A stretch of DNA of 64,000 nt. Source: Prionace glauca (Eukaryota > Chordata > Chondrichthyes > Carcharhiniformes > Carcharhinidae). How positions within the stretch are numbered: the first letter of the stretch is position 1; every line of letters starts with the position of its first letter. Location of the stretch: NCBI GenBank assembly GCA_037974335.1, contig CM075760.1, positions 34,233,609-34,297,608 on the forward strand. Reading direction: 5' to 3'. Below, piece by piece: positions 54,931 to 64,000 of the stretch. Both the position numbers and the translations under genes were made by a program. The notes under the pieces are model-generated. The model had not been told where the DNA came from. It ran no database searches and saw only the letters and a list, made by a program, of their open reading frames with translations.

Positions 54931-55022
54931 TATTGGAAGCTTCCTATCTCTTGTTCTCAGATTCTGATATACTGTTGGAAGATTCCAATCTCTTGTTCTC
55001 AGACTCCGATCTCAGACACTCT
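54813..55022. repeat. 42-bp tandem repeat, five units
   Basis: Anchors ATTCC or TTCC plus the following TTGTTCTCAGATTCTGAT fall at 54813, 54855, 54897, 54939 and 54981, an exact 42-bp period. On the minus strand this is 14 codons, units such as DQNLRTMDWNVITV, in frame with receptor exon 1. Confidence 0.9.
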
Positions 55023-55379
55023 TTCTGGAACTGTTGGTTCTTGTCAGTACCAGAGTTGATCCTGCTGCTAACATTATGGGGTATCACTCTGAAAGGAGGC
55101 CCTTATTAATGAAAAAAGGAAACCCTCCAGTGGCATATGTGGGATCCATGGAGACTGACATTAATTACAGTCACAGAACAAACAAGTTCAGTTAACACAT
55201 TTCAATCCAAAACATTTTATATCACAATCAAGTCAAAGATTTCTTCACTGGTGTGGGATATATGATGGTCACTGAGGGCAGAAGTAGTGGAAATAGTGGG
55301 TTTGCTGACGATAATCTTTCAATACTCCTTGGATATGGGATTGCTGGCAGAGGATATGAGGTTGTTAATTTTCCAGCTG

Positions 55380-56570
55380 AATTATAAAAAGGAGAATGGG
55401 ATAATCCCTGAAAACACTGGGCAGTCAGTCAGGAGGACGGGAACCTATGTAAGGAATCCGAGAAGGAGGGAGAAAGGTCAAAATGTGGGGAGAATGATCC
55501 AACTATGTCAATAATCAGGAACAAGGTTAAGAGGAAGGAGAACTCAGGAGATGTTATTAATGGAAGTGTTAGAATTCAAAAAGAAACTATAAAAACTAGT
55601 ATAAAGCCACTTTATCTGAATGCTCGTAGCATTCGAAACAAGGTAAGTGAGTTGATAGCACAAATCATTGCGAACAAGTATGATTTGGTGGCCATTACAG
55701 AGGCGTGGTTGCAGGATGGTCACAACTGGGAGTTAAATATCCAGGGGATTCAGGCTGTTCAAAGAGACCGACAGAAAGGTAAATGAGGTGCTGTACCTGA
55801 ATTTTAAGAATGACATCAGGGCAGTAGTGGGAAATAACATAGGTTTCATGGAGAAAAGATTGAATCCATTTGAGTGGAGATTAGAAATAGTGAAGAGTCA
55901 TTGCTAGGCGTAGTCTATACGCTGCCAAATAATGACATCATAGTGGGGCGAGTATTAAACGAAGAAACAACTGATGCATGTAAAAATGGTACAGCACTTA
56001 TCATGGGGGACTTTAATCTACATATCAATTGGTCAAACCAGGTCAGTCAAGGCAGCCACGAGGAGGTGTTCATAGAATGGATCTGCAATAGCTTCCTTGA
56101 ACAGTATTCAATGGAACCTACAAGGGAGCAAGCTATCCTAGATCTGGTCCTGTAAATGAGATGGAACAATTAATGATCTTGCACTTAGGGATCCTCCTGG
56201 AAGAAGTGATCTCACTACGGTTGAATTTAAAATACAGATGAAGCACGAGAAGGTTAAATCCAAAACCACTATTTTTTTGCTCAAACAAGGAGACGACAAA
56301 GGGAAGAGGGAGGAATTGGTGAAGGTAGACTGGGAACAAAAACTTTATAGTGGGACAATTGAGGAACAGTGGAGGACTTTCAAAGCGATCTTTCACACTG
56401 CTCAGCAAAAGTATATACCAGTGATAAGGAACGTCTGTAGAAAAAGAGATAATCAGCCATGGATATCTAAGAAATAGAGGACAGATCATTATGTTTAAGT
56501 CAGAGATAGATGGATTTCTGCTTGGGAAACGGACCAAAGATTATGGGATCGGGGTACGAAATTGGGGTCG
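55380..56570 (+). mobile_element. CR1 LINE, endonuclease part with internal loss
   Basis: The plus strand shows the apurinic-type endonuclease blocks of CR1 ORF2: YLNARSIRNKVSEL (55611), DLVAITEAWLQDGHNWE (55684) and MGDFNLHINWSNQ (56004), followed by RDNQPWISKK. It then jumps to a 3'-end piece (SEIDGFLLGKRTKDYG, 56500-56560), so the reverse transcriptase is missing. Several frame breaks. Confidence 0.8.
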
Positions 56571-57449
56571 AGAAATCCCACAGGAGCGGCATTATGGCAC
56601 AATGATTACCCCTGCTGCCCCACAGCGCCAGGGACCCGGTTCGATTTCAGCCTCGGGTGACTGTGTGGAGTCTGCACGTTCTCCCCCTGTCTGTGTGGGT
56701 CTCCTCCGGATGTTCCTGTTTCCTCCCACAGTCCAACGATACGCGGGTTAGATTGAATGCCCTTGACAAATTGACCCTAGTGTCAGGGGGATGGCATGGT
56801 AAATATGTGGCGTTACAATAATGGGCCTGAGTGGGATTGAATCATAGAATACAATCCCTACAGTGCAGGAGGAGGACATTTGACCCATCGAGCCTACAGC
56901 GACAACAATCCCACCCAGGCCCTGTGCTGTCCCCGCAACCCCACACTTTTACCTTCTAATCCCCCTGACATTAAGGAGCAATTTACCGTGGCTAATCAAC
57001 CCAATCAATATCCTTGGAGTGTTCGGTTCAGAATTGTGGCCGGTTCAGACTAGATGGGCCGGATGGCCTCCTTGTACACTTAGGGATTCTCTGATTCTGC
57101 GGGATTTTAAACATATCGGCCATGATTGAATGGTGGAATAGGCACGTTGGGCCGAATGGCTTAATTCTGCTGCTATCTCTTATGGCCTTGTCAGTGAAGC
57201 TGATTCTTCCCTCTCACCACACACTGTACCCACTCAGTCACTGAGTCTCAGATATGTAATAGTGAAGGTCAAAGAGCTTCAGCTGATCACTGAAACTCAT
57301 TGAAACCTTATCTCAATCTATGACGGGTAGATTGTAAATTGTTGATTGGAGGGAAGTTTGAGATCAGAAAGTGACGTTAAAATCAGATTCTGTTCCGGCA
57401 GTGCTTGGGGTTTTAAAGGTTAGTCACAGCCCCGGGCTCTGCAGCCGCC

Positions 57450-58017
57450 ATGGAGTTCCTCACTGTCTGCATTGTGTTCGGGCTGTTTCTTATCAGTAAG
57501 GATGACTCCAATCTGGTTAAATGTTATCGCGATCTGAACCTTCAGCTCTGCTTCTCCCCAGTGGTGGTTCTTGACCCTGCTGTGTATTTCCACCGTCCTT
57601 TGTTTTTATTTCATAACTCCAGTTATGTCGCGGTGAATATAAAGTGTTAATATTATTTCAGCACCACGTCCAATACTTACATTTTTTTCTTCTTCTTGAA
57701 CACGTTACAGATCCGAATGGTGGAGATTTTGTTTATCAGCCGCAGTCTTTAGAGGGGAGAGAAGGTGAAACGGTGACTGTCCGATGTACCTACAGCACTA
57801 CAGCAAGCGACTATGTCTTATATTGGTACAGACAGCAGCCACGGAAGGATTTGCAGTTCATTATATGGAAAAGATCCTGGGATACACAAGAAGAGAGAGG
57901 GGAAGGTTTTGGACCCAATTTCTCTGCTGATCTCCAGGCCTCGGCTAAATTAACTACTTTAACCATCTCGAGCCTGCAGCTGACTGACTCTGGCCGCTAT
58001 TACTGCGCTTTCAGACT
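57450..58017 (+). CDS. TCR alpha/delta-like V segment (open)
   Basis: The leader exon (57450-57495) reads MEFLTVCIVFGLFLI and has a GTAAGG donor. The V exon (57711-58017) follows ACACGTTACAG. FR1 has GDFVYQPQSLEGREGETVT and the first cysteine in VRCTYS. FR2 is VLYWYRQQPRKDLQF. FR3 has FSADLQASAKLTTLTIS and ends LTDSGRYYCAF. No stops. It is the open paralogue of the pseudogene at 37.5 kb, with a perfect RSS. The upstream flank has GTGACGTTA near 57370, a CRE-like word that the pseudogene copy has lost (GTGACTGTA). Confidence 0.92.
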
Positions 58018-58056
58018 CACAGTGATAGAAATCAGTCTCAGCCCCGTACAAAAACT
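58018..58056 (+). other. 23-bp-spacer RSS
   Basis: Heptamer CACAGTG (58018-58024), 23-bp spacer identical to that of the 37.5-kb paralogue, nonamer ACAAAAACT (58048-58056). Confidence 0.95.
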
Positions 58057-58239
58057 GCTTTACAGCTAACATTGGGTGCTCCAGTCTGTTGCGGTTTGTG
58101 TGGAGAATCGCAGAAAGTAACAGTCAGATTGAGCAGCGGCGCTGTCAGCCGCTCAGACACAACCCAGAGGAAACCACATTAACCTCAGATCAAACTGTCA
58201 CCCAATTCAATCCAGGATCGGCTGAGACAACACACAGCA

Positions 58240-59070
58240 GGGCTTTTATGATGCTATGAATTTGAAAGGGTGGATACTGAGATACCATTGTCCCTGATCT
58301 GGGAATCTGAAGCACAGGGGACACAATCTCAGGATAAGGCGCTGATGATTTAGGACTGTGATGAGGAGAAATTGCTTCACTCGAAGGCTGGTGAATCTTC
58401 GGAATTCTCTATCCCAGAGGGTGTTGATGTTCCATCATTGAACACATTTCAGTTTGGGTTCGACAGATTTATGCTCTATCCGGGAATGAATGGAAGCAAG
58501 GATATGGAATTGGAACAAATTCTCAGCCTCAAGTTCGTGGTTCAATTGCATTTTTTTTAAAGTTTATTGGTGTAATGGAACATATATTGTTAAATTTGAT
58601 ATGTTTGAAATCAATAGTCATTAAATAATGTTGGTAATACCAGATAACAGTCCAGTTGGTAACAATTGAGAGTTTTTTTTATTGGCACCCACGGACCCAT
58701 TGCCAACTGGCCACTGTTTACCCGTGAATGCTGACGGTGAGAAAATAGTGAAATCCCGTCTCTGGGTGGTCTTGAACCACCAACCTTTCGGTTAATAGCC
58801 GAACGCGCTGACCCATTGCGCCACAGCGACTAAGACAGTAGCTGTTAAATGCATTCTAACTTAGTATGTCACTGACCATAATTCTATTTCTGTAAAACCT
58901 ATTCCAGAACTGCAGCATGACCGCACTGTTTACAATTCCACACAGGTCTCTTTATTTCCGTTGATCCCGCAGCACTGCTGCAGTGTGTTGGTTATTCCCT
59001 TTCTCCTATGAACGGGCAGGTATCTATCTGTCATCACAGGGAGGAATTCAACGGGAGGCAAGGGAACTGA
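58240..59070. repeat. tRNA-Asn block, copy 2
   Basis: Matches 17572-18410 from GATGCTATGA to AGGGAACTGA. It includes a decayed LINE 3' end (58370-58510), an AT-rich stretch and the tRNA-Asn-like gene. Confidence 0.85.
58757..58830 (-). tRNA. tRNA-Asn-like, anticodon ATT
   Basis: The minus strand has acceptor GTCGCTG against CAGAGAC (one mismatch), D-arm GGCGCAATGGGTCAGCGC, anticodon arm TTCGG-CTATTAA-CCGAA with anticodon ATT, and T-arm GGTGGTTCAAGACCACC (paired). It is better preserved than the 18-kb copy. The ATT anticodon shared by both copies predates the duplication. Function is uncertain. Confidence 0.75.
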
Positions 59071-59774
59071 CCACCATTTTTATTATGGGATTGAAACATT
59101 CAGGCGCATAAATCCGGCCCGTTACAGGAAAGTCCAGTAGATCCGCACTGAGACTCGATTCCCTCATCTGTCTGAATGGTTTTTCCTGTTTCTTACTGAT
59201 GGAAAACGATTTAAAAAATCGTCTGTGAAATGTGCGCCATTTCCCCTAGTTCATTTACAGTATCACTAGTATCTGTCTTTTTCAGCACACACTGCTATCA
59301 GATATTTCAGATGGTGATTAACCACATTAGTCTGCACCTATAAACCCATTAAATTCTGTTGTCGACTGAACTAGATGGCAATATGTTCTCGGCGTCAAAA
59401 GCGAACTTTCCTGTCAGCGCGTCAAAAAATGCGTTTCTTATTTCACCGAGCGCATTTGAGGGTGAAATCAGTGAAATGATAACATGTCTTTAACATCGCG
59501 GTTCGGATAATGTTGAGCAACAAACTGAAATCAAGCAATTTTCCCTTATTCGGCATGAGAAAGCTTAATGAAATTCCTCGTCACTGTGAATATTTTTTCA
59601 GTTATGAAGCAAATCTTTTTTAAAAAGTTCCAACATCAAATGTGTCTGTCTTTTTCAGCACACGCTACTATTAGACATGTTTCATTTGGTGATTAACTAA
59701 GTTGCCTCCGTCTATAAACTCATTACTGTTGAAAGAAGGAGCTACTTTATCTGCACCGTTGCAAAATAGGAATA
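59071..59774. repeat. Direct repeat of about 90 bp
   Basis: 59270-59365 and 59643-59735 match (TCTGTCTTTTTCAGCACAC, GGTGATTAAC, TATAAAC-CATTA). The spacing is about 370 bp. No gene was recognised here. Confidence 0.65.
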
Positions 59775-60660
59775 TCATTGTACAAAGAACAAAGAAAATT
59801 ACAGCACAGGAACAGGCCCTTCGGCCCTCCCGCTCTGCACCGGCCATGTTGCCCGACTGAAGTAAACCTTTCCAGGGACCATATCCCTCTATTCCCACCC
59901 TGTTCACGTAATTGTCAAGACGCCCCTGAGAATTCACTATCGTATCCGCTTCCACCACAACCCTCCCCCCCCACGCCCCCCCAACAGCAATTACCACCCT
60001 CTGTGTAAAAAACGTGCCTCGTACATCTCCTTTAATAATTGCCCCTCGCTCCTTAAACCCTCGTAATTGACTCCTCCGTTCTGGGATAAAAAGCTTCCGA
60101 CATCCATTCTGTCCACGCCTCTCATAATGTTGTAGGCTTCTATCAGGTCGCCCCTCAAACCCTGTCTTCCAATCAGAACAAGCCAAGTTTATCCAACATC
60201 TCCTCGCAGCTAATGCACTCCATGCCAGGCCACATCCTAGTAAATCTTTTCTGTACCGTCTCCAAAGCCTCTACATCCTTCCAGTCGTGTGGCCATCAGA
60301 ATTGAACACTAGATTCCAAGTGTGGCTCAACTAAGGTTCTACAAAGCTGCAACATGATTTGCCAATATTGAAATTCAAAGCCCCGGTAGATGAAGGCAAG
60401 CATGCCATATGCCTTCATGACTACATTCTCCACCTGCGTTGCCACTTTCAGTGACCTGTGTACCTCTACACACAGACCCCTCTGTCTATCAATACTCTTA
60501 AGGGTTCTGCTATTTACTGTATATTTCCTATCGATATTAGACATTCCAAAATGCATTATCTCGTATTTGCCTCTCATTGTTCCCTCAATATTCAGCACTT
60601 CTGATTTTAATGAATTAATTTTGAGGCCCAAGTCAGAGCAAATAATTATCCCCAGGAAAT
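59775..60660 (-). mobile_element. CR1 LINE remnant
   Basis: The minus strand reads KYEIMHFGMSNIDRKYTVNS, VHRSLKVATQVENVVMKAYG, LVEPHLESSVQF and RGTFFTQRVV. In plus view the tail is ACAGCACAGGAACAGGCCCT. Decayed frames. Confidence 0.85.
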
Positions 60661-60689
60661 ACCAGATTCAGTTAAGATTGGGCAAGAAA

Positions 60690-60895
60690 ATAAGCATGGC
60701 CAATCAACCTAACCCACACATCTTTAGACTATGGGAGGAAAACGAAGCACCTGGAGGAAACCCACGCAGACTCTAGGAGAATGTGCAGACTCCACAAAGA
60801 CAGTGACCTGAGCCAGGAATCGAACCCAGGTCCCTAAAGCTGTGAAGCAGCAGTGCTAACCACTGTGGTACTGTGGTGTCGTGCCGCCCCCTAAC
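60690..60895 (-). repeat. V-SINE, tail-truncated
   Basis: In plus view: GGCCAATCAACCTAACCCAC, GGAGGAAAACGAAGCACCTG, GAATCGAACCCAGGTCCCTA and AGTGCTAACCACTGTGG, that is the V-SINE reversed. It sits directly behind the CR1 remnant. Confidence 0.88.
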
Positions 60896-61155
60896 CTAAT
60901 GCTTCAGACACGAGGATTCATTCACATTTTCATGACTCAATCATCTGAATTAATTTTCATTACTTTTTTAGAGAAGTCAATGCGATTCTACAATGGACTT
61001 TAAATTTCAAAGATAACCAGGTCCGCTACTTCCATGGAATCGATCTTCCCTTTCATCTGAGCATAAAATACAAGTCTGACGGCAGCTGCACTAAACCCCA
61101 ATAAAGTTTAAAACATCCAAACAAGTTAATGATGTCCCTGGAGGCTGACATCGCG

Positions 61156-61161
61156 TATAAA
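61156..61161 (+). promoter_or_regulatory. Possible TATA box of the plus-strand receptor
   Basis: TATAAA lies 52 bp before the receptor start codon at 61213. The distance leaves room for a short 5' UTR. A suggestion only. Confidence 0.35.
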
Positions 61162-61212
61162 TCTGACAAGTAGTGACTGGAATAAACAACGTGTTGAGAG
61201 ATTCTGTTAGCA

Positions 61213-64000
61213 ATGCACGGAACACCACAAGGATTGCAGTATGCCGTTTATTATCCTGTCCTTGCCTCTATCGGAGTTCCAGGTTAAGTATTATGGCGTT
61301 ATTTTGGGGAATGTGTTGATGTATTGATTGCTCTTCTAAACGATGTGTCTCTTTCATTATATTTTCCAATCTTCCTCTGCAGTTTTCTTCAAAGTGAATG
61401 TCTGGTTGTGTTCTGTCATTAAACTGCTATTTTGTGTGACTTATCAGACTGTTTACACAGTGTAATTGTAGTTCTGTTGTGTTAGATACGTTGTAAGCAT
61501 GTTTGAACATTAACTGTGTTATCACAGTGTGACTTATTTTCCCCAGTGTCTTAGTGGGTGAATTACCGTAAGGATGACAGGCAGTATATGCAGTTAGCCT
61601 ACTTATTTATTCAATCTACTAGCACAATTACCTTGGCTAGAATAGTACATTGTCATTAAGGTACATGCATTTATATTATGTTAGTGCTGATGATACTGCC
61701 ATGTAATCGCTACATTATCATGCCAGTTTACATTAAATGTCAATATGTTACTCACATCCAAGCTCCAGGGAAATAACCAAACTATGATTTCGTTGTGAAA
61801 GTACATCCATTCTGATTTGAAAACATGTTTTTGACAAATCGTTGCACGTGAAAACGAAGTAATTTTAACTTACTGTGTTGTTAATGCTGCCCTGTGTGAA
61901 TTATCGGAAGCTTACCCTCGTCATGTGAGTTAATTGTCACACTGTTCGCACAATATGAAAGTGTGTTAGATAGTTACGTGACAGCATTTTCCACAGATAA
62001 TTAATTGTGTACTGATTATTGAACCATTAAATTATGCCAAAAGAATATCATGAATTTATTTATTGAAATGATGTTGCTGGCATTGTCGTCTACATTAGAA
62101 TATTACAATGCTTTACTGGTCCTTAATGAAAATATTTATTGTCACTGCAGAGGTAAATGATCGTCCTGTTAATTGTAATCTGTGCCCCCGTACTGTAGAT
62201 TCTCCAACCATTGTAAACGCCTGTCAGTTTCTTTCCTGTCAATGTCCTTCACAAAACTGAATATTTTAATGAGATTAAACCCTATTCATCCGAACTCCGG
62301 AAAATATCGACAAAATGTAGTCAGCTACTCATCCTAGACGATACTCTCATAAAAGGAACAAGCATAGCCACCCTTAACTGTTCTGCCACAAATTTCAGTA
62401 TTTCCCCCTTTAAATTGGCGATATAATGCAAAGATACAGTTATGGTCACGCCAAATTCTGCACAACGGTTGAAAGACATCTTTAATCCATTTGCTGCACA
62501 AAGTTTACGAGAAAGACCAATTTTACATTGTTACATTACTGTTTTATTAAACGCTACCAATCCTCAGACTTTCCACATTTTTTTTACAGCATTCGAAGCC
62601 CCTTCTTATGACACTATGTATTCCTTTAGTTAAATAGCAAGATTGGGTGAATATTTCTCGCTGAGTTTTTGATTTTCAATAGCATTCATTCTTGTTGATT
62701 TTCTTGATTGTTTCTTGCTTGTTTCCATCTGTTATTTCTGGCACTATGCTTTAAACTAATTAGCCAACACAAATTATCCAGTTTTTCCCATGATAACAAT
62801 GTTATCGGCTTCATTTAGGTTGATTTATTTTCTGACTAATTCAACCACATGGCTTCTGCAGGAGAAGCATTTACTATGATGCTACGAATCAGTCCTGCCA
62901 CATTACACAATATCAGATGCCTGCATCATTAAGTCGTTTCCACAATATAGAAATATAGAAAAGTAACATAGAAAGAGAAGCAGGAGTAGACCAATTTACC
63001 TGGCGAGCCTGCTCCGCTATTCATTCTGATTGTGGCTGATCATCAGAATCGACATTGTCGTCCCACCTTCTTGCTCTATCCCCAGATCCCTTTAGAAACA
63101 CGAGCTATACATTTCTTCCTGAACTCACACGATGTTTTGTCCTCTACTGCTTACTATTGTAGTGCTTGCCACACATTCAACTTTCTCCTGTGAAGGACTT
63201 TCTCCTCACCTCAGTTCTTAACCCCACAGCCCTAGTTCTGGACTCCCCTACCATGGAGAATATTCTATCTGAACCCACCCTGTCTAATTCTGTTTGAAAT
63301 TTGTAAGTCTCATCAGATCCCCTTCCTCTCGTCTCAACTTCAATGAAGTCAATCTTAGCTCTGACGAAGTGTCACCTGGACTCGAAACATTGGCTCTATT
63401 CTTTCCCCGCAGAAGTTGTCAGTCATCTTTTCGTTTCAGATTCCAGCAGCCTGCACTATTTTGCTTTTGGCTTTCAGCATTTCTGTTTAGTCTTGCTCAA
63501 TCTCTATGTCGTTCTTTATTACAGCTAACTTAGTGGTGATTGTGATCTTGTCAAGAGGAAGATGTGGTCTGTCCAGATGCATCACTTGCTATCTTGTTTC
63601 CATGGCGGCGACTGATCTACTGCTCCTTGTCAGCTTTGTGATATTGAACAGGATTGCTGATATCTATTTCCCATTCAGTTTTCTGTCCATCACGCCAGCG
63701 TGCAGTTTTCGTTGTGTCCTCAATTATGCTGCAATAGACAGTTCCGCCTGGTTAACCGTGGCTTTCACCTTTGATCGATTTGTAGCCATTTGTTGCCAGA
63801 AGCTGAAAATCAAATACTGCACTGTGAAGACATCTGCACGGGTCATAACAATCGTGTCCATACTGAGCTGTTTCAAAAATTCTTTCTTATATTTTGTGTA
63901 TGAACCTTTCGTCATAATTATCAACGTACCCTGGTTCTGCGGCATAAAATCAACTTTTTATACCGCACCTGAATGGGTTGCATTTGACTGGATTCAGAGT
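61213..64000 (+). CDS. GPR139-like 7TM receptor, two exons (partial)
   Basis: Exon 1 (61213-61282) encodes MHGTPQGLQYAVYYPVLASI plus GVP and ends G|GTTAAG. Exon 2 starts at 63525 after TTTATTACAG in the same phase. Joined, TM1 reads VYYPVLASIGVPANLVVIVI. Exon 2 continues LSRGRCGLSRCITCYLVSMA (TM2 start), CSFRCVLNYAAIDSS (TM3 cysteine), FTFDRFVAICCQKLKIKYC (DRF in place of DRY) and VPWFCG (ECL2 cysteine), and is still open at the window edge in the TM5 approach. It is a class A GPCR of the shark 'probable GPR139' group; the ligand is unknown. The receptor at 43-55 kb shares the exon boundary and phase, but that gene is on the opposite strand. The intron is 2.2 kb. Confidence 0.88.
61283..62944. 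other. Receptor intron, unique AT-rich part
   Basis: This is intronic to the plus-strand receptor. No coding signal, tRNA or named repeat was seen in this stretch. Confidence 0.5.
62945..63482. mobile_element. CR1 remnant (minus) and foldback fragment
   Basis: 62945-63340 is an old minus-strand CR1 3' end (plus view GAAGCAGGAGTAGACCAATT, GGCGAGCCTGCTCCGC). 63358-63482 matches the foldback element (CTCGAAACATTGGCTCTATT, CAGATTCCAGCAGCCTGCA). Both are in the receptor intron, ending 42 bp before exon 2. Confidence 0.7.

Larger units (their letters stand above)
56590..58239. repeat. V-bearing duplicated block, copy 2
   Basis: Matches 36631-38283, including the nested SINE pair (56590-57100), the CR1 tail (57110-57190) and the V segment. 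Its right edge (58239) joins directly to the tRNA-Asn block, which elsewhere lies 40 kb away. Confidence 0.9.

Noticed and set aside
1-64000. J, D or C segments of a TCR
   Set aside because: I looked for FGXG-type J codons with 12-spacer RSSs and for C-domain motifs and found none I could support. The window seems to hold only V segments.
1-64000. LTR retrovirus, Polinton or CRISPR structures
   Set aside because: No paired LTRs with a gag-pol arrangement, no capsid gene and no regular short repeat-spacer array were seen. The reverse transcriptases here are all CR1-type non-LTR.

Overview
The window looks like a shark or ray (elasmobranch) germline locus. Three things point there: a dense load of CR1-type LINEs and V-domain (HE1-like) SINEs of the kind common in cartilaginous fish, T-cell receptor V segments with leader exons and 23-bp-spacer recombination signals, and intron-split 7TM receptors of the 'probable GPR139' type that is expanded in sharks. 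The species is an inference from repeat types and cannot be proved here.

The backbone is a stretch of TCR V segments, most like TRAV/TRDV. I find ten: a 3' remnant (6.5 kb, +), two with open frames (10.5 and 14.2 kb, +), a pseudogene (21.2 kb, +), two open ones on the minus strand (22.1 and 30.2 kb), a minus-strand 3' remnant (34.2 kb), an open one (34.6 kb, -), a pseudogene with one FR1 stop (37.5 kb, +) and its open paralogue (57.5 kb, +). Orientation is mixed, so joining would need both deletion and inversion depending on the segment. No D, J or C segment was recognised.

Between them lie tRNA genes: Gln(TTG) and Lys(CTT) at 2.9-3.7 kb and Val(AAC) at 20.4 kb look intact. A degenerate Glu (16.7 kb), two Glu-like tRNAs carrying a CTT anticodon (40.6 and 41.6 kb) and two Asn-like tRNAs with an ATT anticodon (18.1 and 58.8 kb) travel inside duplicated blocks.

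The right part holds two GPR139-like receptor genes. One is on the minus strand, with a first exon at 54.67-54.93 kb and the main exon at 43.19-44.10 kb, separated by a 10.6-kb intron packed with LINE debris. The other is on the plus strand, with first exon at 61.21-61.28 kb and the main exon starting at 63.525 kb and running off the window end.

The locus is a patchwork of duplications: a V-bearing block (36.63-38.28 = 56.59-58.24 kb), a tRNA-Asn block (17.57-18.41 = 58.24-59.07 kb), and a tRNA-Glu block present once inverted (16.3-17.5 kb) and twice in tandem (39.8-42.0 kb), with short templated insertions in the last copy. A CpG-rich promoter-like region with 33-bp repeats and YY1-type sites sits at 1.1-1.8 kb. 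I saw no LTR retrovirus, Polinton or CRISPR array.
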